Assembly (NCBI GenBank): GCA_024281095.1
Contig: JAMXLJ010000142.1
Coordinates: 1-35,202, forward strand
Length of the DNA: 35,202 nucleotides
Direction of reading: 5' to 3'
Source of the DNA: Acidimicrobiia bacterium
GTDB lineage: Bacteria; Actinomycetota; Acidimicrobiia; IMCC26256; JAMXLJ01
Every line of letters begins with the position of its first letter. The first letter of the stretch is position 1. Shown one piece after another: positions 1-8,027 of the stretch. Position numbers and translations under genes: made by a program. The notes beneath the pieces were generated by a model, which saw only the letters and a list, made by a program, of their open reading frames with translations, did no database searches and was not told the DNA's origin.

Positions 1-230
1 GGCGAGCCGCACTCCGAAAACGTCCGTTCGGTCTCGGGCGCGTCCCGGCTCGTCGACTGGGACTCGGTGGCGCTCGCGCCCGCCGAACGGATCTGTGGAT
101 GGTCACCGACGACTCGGCGGAGCTCGCCCAGTACGGCAAAGCGACGGGACACGACATCGACGACGGCCGCCAGTTGTTGGCAGAGTGCGACGGGTCGGGA
201 CCGGGAGCGTCCGCTCGGATCGAGGGGTGA
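1..230 (+). pseudogene. C-terminal remnant of an aminoglycoside/choline-type phosphotransferase, frameshifted
   Basis: The first frame from base 1 reads GEPHSENV, then LVDWDSVALAPAER. This resembles the HGEPHxxNV and DWD (Mg2+-binding) motifs of APH-family phosphotransferases (PF01636). After base 90 the expected continuation, DLWMVTDDSAELAQYG, is found only in another frame (from base 90), which runs to a TGA at 228-230. Joining the two parts needs one extra G in the run near 88-90, so a one-base deletion or a sequencing error is indicated. The N-terminal kinase lobe and most of the catalytic loop lie left of the window. The stop is 2 nt before the next start. Substrate cannot be told; the family covers antibiotic, choline and homoserine kinases. 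Confidence 0.6.
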
Positions 231-232
231 CG

Positions 233-820
233 ATGCAATCCGACATGGCCGAACAGCATCTCGCTGCGTGTGAACGGTTCGGCCTCGCGGTCGGTGCGGC
301 GGCCGGACGATGGGACTGGCCGTCACCGTGCGAAGGCTGGGACGCGCGCGCCGTCATCGAGCACGTCATCGGCTTCCACGACGTTCTCGTGCTCCGGCCG
401 CTGGACGCGAAGCCGCACCGGCCACGCGACGATGAGGCGCAGCGGTGGCAGCTGACGCACGACGCGCTCGCGAGGGTGCTGGCGCAGCCGGAGCTTTTCG
501 AAGGCGCGGTCGAGATCCCGGCCATCGGCAACAACCCACCGAGCCAACTCGAGCTGACCAAGCTGCTGCCGATGCTGACGCAGGACGTGCTCGTGCACAC
601 CTGGGACCTGGCCCGCGCCGTCGACGCCGACGCCTCGCTCGACGAGAGTCTCTGCGCCGCGTGCTACGCGCGTCTTCCGGAAGACCCCGATGCGCTCGTC
701 ACATCGGGGACGTTCGCGGCGCCGATCGCGACCGCCGTCGACGCGGCCGTGCAGACACGCCTTCTCGCGCGCTTGGGACGCGATCCGGCATGGTGCTCGC
801 CGCGCGCGACGACGTCGTGA
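233..820 (+). CDS. TIGR03086-like / DinB-fold metal-binding protein
   Basis: A 195-residue soluble protein starting at ATG 233, just after the preceding stop. The N-terminal half (WPSPCEGWDARAVIEHV, residues 29-45) matches the mycothiol-dependent maleylpyruvate isomerase N-terminal/DinB four-helix family, in which the helix carrying H44 supplies a metal ligand. A second histidine lies in VLVHTWDLARA near residue 126. Members of this actinobacterial family (often annotated TIGR03086) are thought to bind a divalent metal and may use mycothiol, but most have no known substrate. An upstream in-frame extension exists from base 95; it was rejected because it overlaps the phosphotransferase remnant. 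The family call is fairly sure; the reaction is unknown. Confidence 0.8.
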   Translation: MQSDMAEQHLAACERFGLAVGAAAGRWDWPSPCEGWDARAVIEHVIGFHDVLVLRPLDAKPHRPRDDEAQRWQLTHDALARVLAQPELFEGAVEIPAIGNNPPSQLELTKLLPMLTQDVLVHTWDLARAVDADASLDESLCAACYARLPEDPDALVTSGTFAAPIATAVDAAVQTRLLARLGRDPAWCSPRATTS

Positions 821-884
821 TCTTCTTCGCGGTCTCGAGGCAAGCAGGGCGATAAGTGTCACACCCCCCGTTCATGATGAGGTC

Positions 885-2087
885 ATGATCGGGTTGGCGG
901 AGGCTCGACAGTTCGAAGCGGCGGCGAGCGCGATGCTCGACGCGCTGGAGCCCGACGCGGTGCCCTCCTCCGATGCAGTGCCGGTGTGGGAAGCGTTCGA
1001 CGCCGCCGCCCGCAAGGTCAACGCAATGGCGACGCTCATGGCGCGCCGCGTCGAAGAGTCACGCGCCTGGGCGCGTCGCGGTGATCGCAGCGCCGCGGAG
1101 TTCATGGCCAAGCGATCCGGGAACTCGGTGGCCGCGACGCGCGCGCAGCTCGACGTGTCGCGCAAGGCGGAGGATCTTCCACCTGTTGCGGGCGCGCTGC
1201 GCACCGGCACGTTGTCGGGTGCGCAAGCCGTACTCGTCGTCGAGGGTGCCAGCGCCAACCCCGACGCCGCGGAACGGCTGCTGGAGACCGCGGCGCGCGG
1301 CTCGCTCAAGGAGCTTCGCGACGAAGTCCTGCGAGTCCGAGCGGCGGCAGACCCGGACCCCGTCACCACCCAGCGGCGGATCCACTCGCGGCGCGCGTAC
1401 CGCAGCTGGCTCGACGCCGAAGGCGCCTGGCACGCCGGCCTCCACGGCACCGCAATCGCCGGCGCCCGATTCGAAGCACGATTGAAGACTCTGATCGAGG
1501 AGGAGTTCGCCAAGGCCCGCGCCGAAGCCCGCCACGAACCCCGCGAGGCGTACGCGTTCGACGCGGTCATGGCCCTCGCCGAGCGAACCGCGGACCCGGA
1601 ATCGAAGAAGCAGAAGCCGCGATTCACCACGATTGTGCGGGTCGAGTTCGACGCGCTGCGCCGCGGCACCCTCGAAGACGGCGACACGTGCGACATCCCC
1701 GGCCTCGGGCCGATCTCCGTGTCGAGTGCACGCGAGCTGCTCGGCGAGAGCATCCTCAAGCTCGTCATCACCAAGGGGACCGACGTGTTGAACGTCACCC
1801 ACCTTGGCCGCGGCGCCACCGCGGCGCAGAAGGTCGCGTTGCTGTGGTCGTCACCCATGTGCTCCGTCGAAGGCTGCACGCACGCTGCCCGCGAGATTGA
1901 CCACCGCGAGCCCTACGCCGACAACCCTCAGACGCGGCTCGACAACCTCGACGCGCTGTGCAAGTACCACCATGCGTTGAAGACCCACGACGGCTGGGCA
2001 CTCGTCGAGGGCGCCGGCAAACGGGCGATGGTTCCGCCGGGTGATCCCCGCCATCCGAAGAACCGGCCGAGGCACAACACGAGCTGA
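885..2087 (+). CDS. DUF222 / HNH endonuclease domain protein
   Basis: A 400-residue protein. The ATG at 885 begins MIGLAEARQFEAAASAM, and the frame is open further upstream without a better start. Residues about 1-300 form the alpha-helical DUF222 region, rich in Ala and Arg. The C-terminal part carries an HNH/McrA-like module: CSVEGC (C326, C331), EIDHREPYAD with H340, and LCKYHHALKTH (C359, H362, H363), giving a zinc ribbon plus beta-beta-alpha metal site. These proteins occur in many copies in actinobacterial genomes; many are linked to mobile DNA and their biological role is undetermined. No intein, recombinase or terminal repeats are visible beside it. Nuclease activity is inferred from the motif only. 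Confidence 0.9.
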   Translation: MIGLAEARQFEAAASAMLDALEPDAVPSSDAVPVWEAFDAAARKVNAMATLMARRVEESRAWARRGDRSAAEFMAKRSGNSVAATRAQLDVSRKAEDLPPVAGALRTGTLSGAQAVLVVEGASANPDAAERLLETAARGSLKELRDEVLRVRAAADPDPVTTQRRIHSRRAYRSWLDAEGAWHAGLHGTAIAGARFEARLKTLIEEEFAKARAEARHEPREAYAFDAVMALAERTADPESKKQKPRFTTIVRVEFDALRRGTLEDGDTCDIPGLGPISVSSARELLGESILKLVITKGTDVLNVTHLGRGATAAQKVALLWSSPMCSVEGCTHAAREIDHREPYADNPQTRLDNLDALCKYHHALKTHDGWALVEGAGKRAMVPPGDPRHPKNRPRHNTS

Positions 2088-2136
2088 CCGCGGCGCGCGC
2101 ATGCGCGAGCCGCCGGTCGGGCATGGTTCGTCGGAG

Positions 2137-2481
2137 ATGGACACCGGGTTGATGTTGGGCGTCAAGGCGCTGAACGGCGGCCTCTTCGTGGTCGTGTTCG
2201 CGCTCGTCGCGGAGGTATTGAAGCCGAAGCGCTTCGCCGGGCTGTTCTCGGCCGCGCCGTCGGTCGCCTTGGCGAACCTGCTCATCACCGTGCTCGACAA
2301 AGGGAGACGGGAAGGGAAGCTCGACAGCATCGGGATGATCGCGGGCGCATGCGCGATGGTGGTCGTGTGCCTCGCCGGCATCGGCTTCGTGCGGCGGTGG
2401 GGCGCGGTGCGCGGCTCGGCGGCGCTATGCGCGCTGTGGCTCGTGCTCGCGATCGGTTCCTACCTCACGGTCGTGCGATGA
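2137..2481 (+). CDS. DUF3147-like small membrane protein (first of a pair)
   Basis: About 114 residues with four predicted membrane helices: residues about 6-25, a helix around SVALANLLITVL, one around GMIAGACAMVVVCLAGIGF, and a C-terminal one ending in GSYLTVVR. The pattern LKPKRFAGLFSAAPSVALANL resembles the GlpM/DUF3147 family, whose function is unknown. The start is uncertain: ATG 2137 has a GGAG directly in front of it, while ATG 2101 and ATG 2152 are also in frame. It overlaps the next gene by 4 nt (ATGA), so the two are probably translationally coupled and may form a hetero-oligomer. Confidence 0.75.
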   Translation: MDTGLMLGVKALNGGLFVVVFALVAEVLKPKRFAGLFSAAPSVALANLLITVLDKGRREGKLDSIGMIAGACAMVVVCLAGIGFVRRWGAVRGSAALCALWLVLAIGSYLTVVR

Positions 2482-2879
2482 GCGCCGAACCGATCGCAGG
2501 CGTCGAGCCGTCGAAGCTCAGAGAGGTCAAGCCGCACGAGCTCGCGATCCGTTTCGCGTTCGGTGCCACCATCTCCGTGGTGGCCGGCGTGGTCTCCTTG
2601 GTGTTCGGGCCAAAAGCCGGCGGCCTCTTCCTTGCGTTTCCGGCGATCCTGCCCGCCACGCTCACACTCCTCGAGAAGAAGGAAGGCGCAGACGCTGCGC
2701 TTCACGACATCGAGGGCGCAGTGTTCGGTGCACTCGGGCTCGTGGCCTTCGCCGTCACCGCGATGTGGACGTTGCCGTCCATGCCCGTCGGCACTGCGCT
2801 CGCGACTGCTTTCGGCGTGTGGATCGTGGTCGCAGTCGGTACATACCTCACGTACCACGCCGCAGCCAGACCCGACTGA
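2478..2879 (+). CDS. DUF3147-like small membrane protein (second of a pair)
   Basis: A 133-residue protein with a short cytoplasmic N-terminus (SKLREVKPHELAIRFAFGA) and four hydrophobic segments. The stretch FGPKAGGLFLAFPAILPAT followed by LLEKKEG is characteristic of the DUF3147 family; function unknown. It has the same topology and the same 'SYLT/TYLT' ending as the preceding protein, so the two look like a tandem duplication that has diverged. The ATG lies in an ATGA overlap with the upstream stop. A 13-bp tandem duplication (cccgactgaatcg at 2871-2883 and 2884-2896) covers the stop codon, so the 3' end has probably been extended or trimmed by slippage. Confidence 0.8.
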   Translation: MSAEPIAGVEPSKLREVKPHELAIRFAFGATISVVAGVVSLVFGPKAGGLFLAFPAILPATLTLLEKKEGADAALHDIEGAVFGALGLVAFAVTAMWTLPSMPVGTALATAFGVWIVVAVGTYLTYHAAARPD

Positions 2880-2913
2880 ATCGCCCGACTGAATCGCCAC
2901 GGGGTGAACTGAC

Positions 2914-2930
2914 ACGGGCAGTGTGCCCGT
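2914..2930. terminator. Bidirectional hairpin between convergent genes
   Basis: A perfect 7-bp inverted repeat, ACGGGCA - GTG - TGCCCGT, sits in the 50-bp gap between the plus-strand DUF3147 pair and the minus-strand gene ending at 2930. There is no T-tract on either side, which is common for hairpin terminators in GC-rich actinobacteria. Termination is inferred from position and symmetry. Confidence 0.5.
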
Positions 2931-3193
2931 CATCCTCCCTGGGGCTGCTCCGGCGGCGGTGCGTCCGGCAGCGCGACGGGCATCGGCTTCTCGGCGCTCG
3001 TCGACTGTGACGGGCCGGTGTGCTTCGCCTCGAACCGTCGCAGCATGTCGACGGGGTCGAGACCCAACTTCGAGAGCAGATCGCCGTGCTGCTCGTGGTC
3101 GAGCTGTTCGGGCAGATCGCGTTCCGCCTGCTGCGCACGGTCTCCGTCGCTGTCGCGCAAGTAGTTCAGAACCGCGTTCCTGTCCAAGCGCAT
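2930..3193 (-). CDS. Small soluble actinobacterial protein, unknown function
   Basis: An 87-residue protein. It has a strong ribosome-binding site: on the minus strand AAGGAGG precedes the ATG by 5 nt, which makes it a real gene although small. The sequence MRLDRNAVLNYLRDSDGDRAQ..., then QAERDLPEQLDHEQHGDLLSKLGLDPVDML, is helical and charged and suggests two helix-turn elements. The Pro-rich tail (residues about 66-87) is likely disordered. I recall similar short proteins in other Actinobacteria with the pattern 'RDLPEQVD..QHAGLL.KLGI.P.DLL', but no function is known to me. It has its own promoter or is cotranscribed with the minus-strand membrane protein 58 nt upstream. Confidence 0.75.
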   Translation of the reverse strand: MRLDRNAVLNYLRDSDGDRAQQAERDLPEQLDHEQHGDLLSKLGLDPVDMLRRFEAKHTGPSQSTSAEKPMPVALPDAPPPEQPQGG

Positions 3194-3251
3194 AGTGCCT
3201 CCTTGTGCCGGGTCAGGAATACCCGCGCGGCGGCCGGACCATGCGCGGCCG

Positions 3252-3716
3252 TCAAGCCTGCACGAGACGGTCGACGGCCGCCGCAGTCGTCACGCCGTAG
3301 AGCACGTGGGGAACGATGTCGGCGAGCCAGCCCGACAGGCCCCACTCGCGCGGGTCGGTGCTTCCGGTGGCGATCGCCGGCGCGTTCGCCGCGACCATGA
3401 CGGCCGCCGCGACGCCGAGACCGAAGGGAACCGTCGGCACCTCCGACCACCGCGGTCGCACGAGCGCGACCACCACGCCGGTGCCGATCCCCACCGCGTA
3501 ACCCAGCAGCGCGCCCAGACCGGAACGGCGGTTCGCGGCCTTCTCGTCGCCGCCGGCATCGAGGTCGACACCGAACCGTTCGGCCAGCTTCCCGACCGTC
3601 TCGGCCGGCACCGTGCTCGTCGGTCGGCCCCGCAGCGCGACATCGGCGTACGTCGCGGCGTCGAGCACCAGCGTGCCGAGCGCACCGGCGACGACGCCGG
3701 CGGTCAGGCGATTCAC
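3252..3716 (-). CDS. Small integral membrane protein, unknown function
   Basis: 154 residues starting with GTG at 3716 (MNRLTAGVVAGALGTLVLDAATYADVALRGRP). Four hydrophobic segments can be seen: residues about 4-24, GLGALLGYAVGIGTGVVVALV, PFGLGVAAAVMVAANAPAIA, and a C-terminal VPHVLYGVTTAAAVDRL. Between the first and second lies a charged loop (AETVGKLAERFGVDLDAGGDEKAANRRSG). The layout resembles small DUF1440/DUF6789-like membrane proteins of Actinobacteria, but I cannot assign it. It follows the lipoprotein gene on the same strand after a 50-nt gap containing a hairpin. Confidence 0.7.
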   Translation of the reverse strand: MNRLTAGVVAGALGTLVLDAATYADVALRGRPTSTVPAETVGKLAERFGVDLDAGGDEKAANRRSGLGALLGYAVGIGTGVVVALVRPRWSEVPTVPFGLGVAAAVMVAANAPAIATGSTDPREWGLSGWLADIVPHVLYGVTTAAAVDRLVQA

Positions 3717-3740
3717 GAACGCTGCCTACCCGGCATCGGC

Positions 3741-3765
3741 CCCGCCAAACTCCGGCGCCGGCGGG
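3741..3765 (-). terminator. Candidate hairpin downstream of the GSDH-type lipoprotein gene
   Basis: A CCCGCC / GGCGGG inverted repeat (3741-3746 and 3760-3765) with a 13-nt loop that itself holds a GC-rich palindrome lies right after the stop codon of the lipoprotein gene. There is no U-tract. It could end or attenuate transcription into the following membrane-protein gene. Confidence 0.35.
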
Positions 3766-3766
3766 A

Positions 3767-6334
3767 TCAGCCAGGTTGGAAGGTTGCCGTGAGGGTCGTG
3801 TCGCCGCCGACGACGATCTGGTGAGCCTGCGCGAGACCATCCGACCACTGTTGGAACTTGTACGAGGTGCCGTTGATCGTCTGGTCGGGCGCGGCAACCG
3901 ACTGCGTGGACCCGGTGATGACCGTGAGCGTGTACGGCGCCTTCTGCGCGGCGCTGCCCACCCCGATACTCGCTCCCGAGGGGCTCGACTGCACGGTGAG
4001 CGTGCTCGTCTGCGCGTAGAGCTCGACGAGCTTCGTGTCGGTGAGGCCGCCGGAGTCGGTCACGGTGAGCCACAGCTCGAGATGCGACGGGTACTCATGA
4101 TCGGGCGCGATGAACGAACCGCTCGTCACACCGGTCCACGTCTGGACCGGATGGGTATGGCATGTGTCAACGCTCGGACAATGCCGGATGTCGAGCGTCC
4201 ACGTGAACGCCGACGCAGGCAACGTGCCGTCTTCGGCGTCTGTCGCCGAGCCCGAGAACGCGATCGTCTGACCCACCTTCCAGCTCAGCGTGGAGCTCGG
4301 TGACGAAATCGTCGCGACGGGCGCAGTGTTCCCCGCGCTCACCTTCACGGTCGCCACGCTCGACGCGCCGAGCGGATCGCTCACGCGCACGCTGACCGTC
4401 CGCGTGCCCGCCGTCGTGTAGGTGTACGACGTGGTCGCGCCGAAGGCGTCACCGAACACACCGTCACCGTTCAGGTCCCACGAGTAGCTCATCGGGTCCG
4501 CGTCGGGATCCGTGGACGCGGACGCGTCGAAGTTGACGGCGAGCGGCAACGGCCCGTTGCTCGGGGTGGCTCGCACCGCCGCCAGCGGCGGACGGTTGCC
4601 GGCGTAGTAGCGGATGCGGCGGATCGTGCCGCCGACCAGGTCGACGTAGTACATGTCGCCACCGGGCCCGGTGACGAGATCGACCGGGCTGTACGCGCCC
4701 GCCGTACCGGCCGCGAATGCCTCGACCTTCGTCGGATCGGGCAAGCCGTTCGTTCCCTTCAACATTGCCCAGATGCACCGCCGCGTGTAGTCGGCGAAGA
4801 ACAACGCGCCGTCGTACTTGGCCGGGTAGTTGCCGGCGACGCCGGGAAAGCTGCCGCCGTTGTAGAACGCGCCGCCGCTGACCGACGAGCCGCCGTTCCA
4901 CGGGCACCCGTCGCCCGCGGCCACAACCGACGCGTGGTTGTACGTGTAGTACGGGGCCGTCGCGGTGCCGGCCGTGTAGAGCGAGTTGCAGAGGCCGAGG
5001 TTCAGTGCCTGGTAACCGGGTTGCTGCGAAGCACCCTCGTAACACGGCCACCCGAAGTTCGTCACACCGGCTTTCGGATCGACGACGCGGTCGATCTCCT
5101 CCCATGCGTTCCAACCGACGTCACCGATCCACAGCTCGTTCGTGCCCGGCCGTACGGTGAACCGGTAAGGGTTCCGCAAGCCCATGGCCACGACCCGAGC
5201 GCGGTTCGGGTCGGAGCTCGAGGCGCTCGGATTGTCGGGCATCGCCGCGCCGGTGTCGGGATTCACGCGGATGATCGAGCCATCGAGCGAGACCGGGTTG
5301 GCCGCCGTACGCAGGCTCTGCGCACGAAGAGCTCCGCCCTGCGCCGTCGGCGCCGTCTGCGTACCGCCCACGCCGACGGGCGGGTCGCCGCACGGGTTCT
5401 TCGGTGAGCCGGCCTGGCCGTAGTCGGTGTAGAGCCAGTTGGCCCCGTCGCCACCGCCCGCGTACAACGCGCCGTCGGCGCCGAAAACCACCGTGCCGAT
5501 GGAGTGCGACGCGAATTGCTGGCACCAGCCGTCGACGAGAACCTGCTCGCTGCCGGTCATGGCGTCGCCCGCAGCCTTCAGTCGCGCGAGCCGCGCACTG
5601 ATCACACAACCATTCGTCGAATCGGAGCACTGGTCGTTGAACACCGGAGGCGTCCCGCCGAGCGGCGCGTCGCGTGCGTACAGCACATAGACGTACGGCT
5701 TCGTCGGGAAGTTCGGGTCGAGCGCGAGGCCCAGGAGGCCGCGGTCTCCCGCGCTGTAGACCTCCGTACGCAGGTCGGCGAAGACCTTCGGCGTCGTGTC
5801 GGTGAGACTGTCGAACACCTTCACGACGCCGGCCTTCTCCGCGATGAACACGCGACCGTCGGACGCGAACCTGATCGCGGTCGGCTGCACCAGGCCGTTG
5901 AACACGGTGGACTGCTGGAAGCCGGCCGGCAGGCTCGTGAGCGAGTTGTCGACACCGAACCCGATGTTGGCCTGCGTCGACCCCGTGCTGCCGGTTGCGG
6001 TGACGAACAGCGTGTGCGGACCATCGGCGAGCGGCGTCGTGTCCAGCGGGAAGGCGAAGCTCGCGGTCGTGGCGTTCTCGATCGGCGTGGCCGTCGCGGA
6101 GTCGAGCCGAACGGTCACGCTCGTGACCGACAAGCTCGTCACCGAGACCGTCACCGTCGTGGTGCCGCGGGCCGGGGTCTTGTCGAAGGTCACGTCGATG
6201 TGGGGAGCACCGCCGGGCGGAGGGACGCATGCGGCCGCGATCAACGGGATCGCCACCAGTACGAGGGCGAGCACGACGGAGGCGCGACGGCGCGAGCCAT
6301 CGGATGCGCGTGCTCTCACTCCCCTGCCTTCCAC
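3767..6334 (-). CDS. Lipoprotein with glucose/sorbosone dehydrogenase (PQQ-type beta-propeller) and PKD modules
   Basis: 855 residues, exported and lipid-anchored: an Arg-rich start, a hydrophobic core and a lipobox LIAAAC with Cys36. Modules in order: an Ig-like region (about 48-130), a glucose/sorbosone dehydrogenase six-bladed propeller (about 131-578), a PKD domain from NRPPLAAVRATPSNGPLPLAV (about 581-668), a second Ig/PKD-like module with a Cys-rich insert (CPSVDTCHTHP, about 669-775), and a C-terminal beta-repeat (about 776-855, QSSPSGASIGVG). Propeller motifs include RGLLGLALDPNFP, LRNPYRFTVRPGTNELWIGDVG and GWPCYEG. Family members oxidise sugars using PQQ, but many actinobacterial ones are uncharacterised and PQQ use here is unproven; no PQQ synthesis genes are in view. 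The start is divergent from the adenylate cyclase. Confidence 0.88.
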   Translation of the reverse strand: MEGRGVRARASDGSRRRASVVLALVLVAIPLIAAACVPPPGGAPHIDVTFDKTPARGTTTVTVSVTSLSVTSVTVRLDSATATPIENATTASFAFPLDTTPLADGPHTLFVTATGSTGSTQANIGFGVDNSLTSLPAGFQQSTVFNGLVQPTAIRFASDGRVFIAEKAGVVKVFDSLTDTTPKVFADLRTEVYSAGDRGLLGLALDPNFPTKPYVYVLYARDAPLGGTPPVFNDQCSDSTNGCVISARLARLKAAGDAMTGSEQVLVDGWCQQFASHSIGTVVFGADGALYAGGGDGANWLYTDYGQAGSPKNPCGDPPVGVGGTQTAPTAQGGALRAQSLRTAANPVSLDGSIIRVNPDTGAAMPDNPSASSSDPNRARVVAMGLRNPYRFTVRPGTNELWIGDVGWNAWEEIDRVVDPKAGVTNFGWPCYEGASQQPGYQALNLGLCNSLYTAGTATAPYYTYNHASVVAAGDGCPWNGGSSVSGGAFYNGGSFPGVAGNYPAKYDGALFFADYTRRCIWAMLKGTNGLPDPTKVEAFAAGTAGAYSPVDLVTGPGGDMYYVDLVGGTIRRIRYYAGNRPPLAAVRATPSNGPLPLAVNFDASASTDPDADPMSYSWDLNGDGVFGDAFGATTSYTYTTAGTRTVSVRVSDPLGASSVATVKVSAGNTAPVATISSPSSTLSWKVGQTIAFSGSATDAEDGTLPASAFTWTLDIRHCPSVDTCHTHPVQTWTGVTSGSFIAPDHEYPSHLELWLTVTDSGGLTDTKLVELYAQTSTLTVQSSPSGASIGVGSAAQKAPYTLTVITGSTQSVAAPDQTINGTSYKFQQWSDGLAQAHQIVVGGDTTLTATFQPG

Positions 6335-6464
6335 GTCGCGGGCGTCGTGACGGGCCCGCTGCGCCCGAGAGCGGCGCCCAGCGCGCCGCAGCGGACAAAC
6401 CTATCGCGCACTTTGTGACCTCGGCCACGGTGCGGCGCGCGATTTGTACCCGTAGAGTCGCCCC
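6335..6464. promoter_or_regulatory. Divergent intergenic region between lipoprotein and cyclase genes
   Basis: 130 bp separating two outward-facing genes, so it must hold both promoters unless transcripts enter from elsewhere. It is very GC-rich with a slightly AT-richer patch near 6398-6455 (aaacctatcgcg, gatttgtacccgtag). No convincing -35/-10 pair or operator could be picked out by eye. Confidence 0.3.
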
Positions 6465-8006
6465 GTGCACCGGGGGGCGCCGCACACCGTGCCCGGCAGC
6501 CGCGACGACGAGGGCGCGGCGGAACAGCGTCGCCTGGGCCGGCGCCTCGGGCTGATCTGCACCGTCGCGAACCTCTCCGGTGCGGTGTTCGTGTTCGTGT
6601 TCCTCGTCGCGATCGCGCCCGGCAACCGGCTCCCGAGCGGAGGGGCGCTGTACACCATCGCCTTCTCGATCTACGGGCTGATCGTCTTCCCGCTCGAGGG
6701 TTGGTGGGCGGACCGCAGCTGGCGGCGGACCCTGGCGTGGGTCGTCGAAGGCCGAGCGCCCACGCCCGTGGAGCGCGACGCGACGCTTCGGATGCCGATC
6801 CAGGAAGCAACGTGGTCCTTTCTCGCCTGGGCCGGGGCGGCGGTGCTGTTCCCCGTGTTCTGCCTGATCCTCGAGGGCCGGGGCGCGCTTGCCCTTCGTG
6901 TCGGCCTGACCATCCTCGACGGCGGGCTCGTGACCTGCGCGGTGGTGTACCTCTTCTTCGAGCGCGCGCTGCGCCCGGTCTTCGCGCGTGCGCTCGCGCA
7001 GGATCCGCCCCGAGCGCGCAACTCCATCGGCGTGCGCCCACGACTGTTGCTCACCTGGACCCTCGGGTCGGCCGTCCCCCTGGCGGGGCTCTTCCTGCTT
7101 CCCTTGAGCGTCGGCGCGCGCAATCCCGACCTCGCCGGCGCGGTGATCGCCTTGGCCTCCGTCGGTCTTCTCGTGGGGTTGCTCACCACGGTCGTCGTCG
7201 CCCGCTCCGTCGCCGACCCGCTCGAGGCTCTGCAGGACGCGATCGCCCGCGTCGCCGACGGGCAGCTCGACGTGCGTGTAGCGGTCAATGACGGCAGCGA
7301 GGTCGGGCTGCTGCAAGCGGGCGTGAACCAGATGGTCGCCGGCCTGCGCGAACGTCACCGGCTCGCGGACCTGTTCGGCCGTCACGTCGGCACCGAAGTC
7401 GCGCGGCTCGCGCTCGAACAGGGCAGCGGGCTCGTGAGCGAGCAGCGCGACGCCACCGTCATGTTCGTCGACCTGATCGGCTCAACCGCCCTCGCGGAGG
7501 TGCTGTCGCCGCACCAGGTCGTGGACACCCTCAACGCGTTCTTCGACGCGGTGGCGGGCGCGGTCGCCGCGGAAGGCGGATGGGTCAACAAGTTCGAAGG
7601 CGACGGCGCGCTCTGTGTCTTCGGGGCGCCGGCCGATCAGCCGGACCACGCGGCTCGTGCGCTGCGCGCGGCTCGCACACTGCGCGATCGCCTCGCCACG
7701 CTCGCCGACGCGTACCCCGGTATCGACGCCGGCATCGGCGTCTCGTCGGGCACCGTCGTCGCCGGGAACGTCGGCACGGAGTCTCGCTACGAGTACACGC
7801 TCATCGGAGGCCCGGTGAACGAGGCGGCTCGTCTGACCGAGCTCTCGAAGGGACGGCCCGGGCGGGTGATCGCGTCGTCGGCGACGGTTCGGCGCAGCGG
7901 CCCGGAGGAAACGAACTGGATCCCGCTCGGCACGGTCGCGCTGCGCGGCCGCTCGGCGCCCACGGCGATCCACGAGCCCGTCCGCTCGCGCGAGCCGGTG
8001 CAGTAG
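6465..8006 (+). CDS. Membrane-bound class III adenylate/guanylate cyclase with HAMP domain
   Basis: 513 residues starting with GTG 6465. There are six hydrophobic segments between residues about 30 and 247 (e.g. SGAVFVFVFLVAIAP, VLFPVFCLILEG, ASVGLLVGLLTTVVVA), then a HAMP linker (about 245-296, RSVADPLEALQDAIARVADGQ), then a class III cyclase domain (about 327-510). Expected catalytic residues are present: metal Asp in VMFVDLIGST (D336) and FEGDG (D380), substrate Lys376, Thr445 at the purine-specifying position, and transition-state N452/R456 in GGPVNEAAR. The architecture matches the mycobacterial Rv1318c/Rv1319c/Rv3645 group. It probably makes cAMP in response to a membrane or lipid signal. 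The 'IGGPVN' replaces the more usual 'IGDPVN', an adjacent position not required for catalysis in all members. Confidence 0.92.
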   Translation: MHRGAPHTVPGSRDDEGAAEQRRLGRRLGLICTVANLSGAVFVFVFLVAIAPGNRLPSGGALYTIAFSIYGLIVFPLEGWWADRSWRRTLAWVVEGRAPTPVERDATLRMPIQEATWSFLAWAGAAVLFPVFCLILEGRGALALRVGLTILDGGLVTCAVVYLFFERALRPVFARALAQDPPRARNSIGVRPRLLLTWTLGSAVPLAGLFLLPLSVGARNPDLAGAVIALASVGLLVGLLTTVVVARSVADPLEALQDAIARVADGQLDVRVAVNDGSEVGLLQAGVNQMVAGLRERHRLADLFGRHVGTEVARLALEQGSGLVSEQRDATVMFVDLIGSTALAEVLSPHQVVDTLNAFFDAVAGAVAAEGGWVNKFEGDGALCVFGAPADQPDHAARALRAARTLRDRLATLADAYPGIDAGIGVSSGTVVAGNVGTESRYEYTLIGGPVNEAARLTELSKGRPGRVIASSATVRRSGPEETNWIPLGTVALRGRSAPTAIHEPVRSREPVQ

Positions 8007-8027
8007 AACGGCGTCGCACCCGGCCTG

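Noticed and set aside
2871-2896. 13-bp tandem duplication as a regulatory site
   Set aside because: It overlaps a stop codon and looks like simple replication slippage; mentioned with the gene only.
5121-7385. Long minus-strand open frame spanning the lipoprotein 5' end and the cyclase gene
   Set aside because: It lies in another frame of two well-supported genes and shows no domain or start signal.
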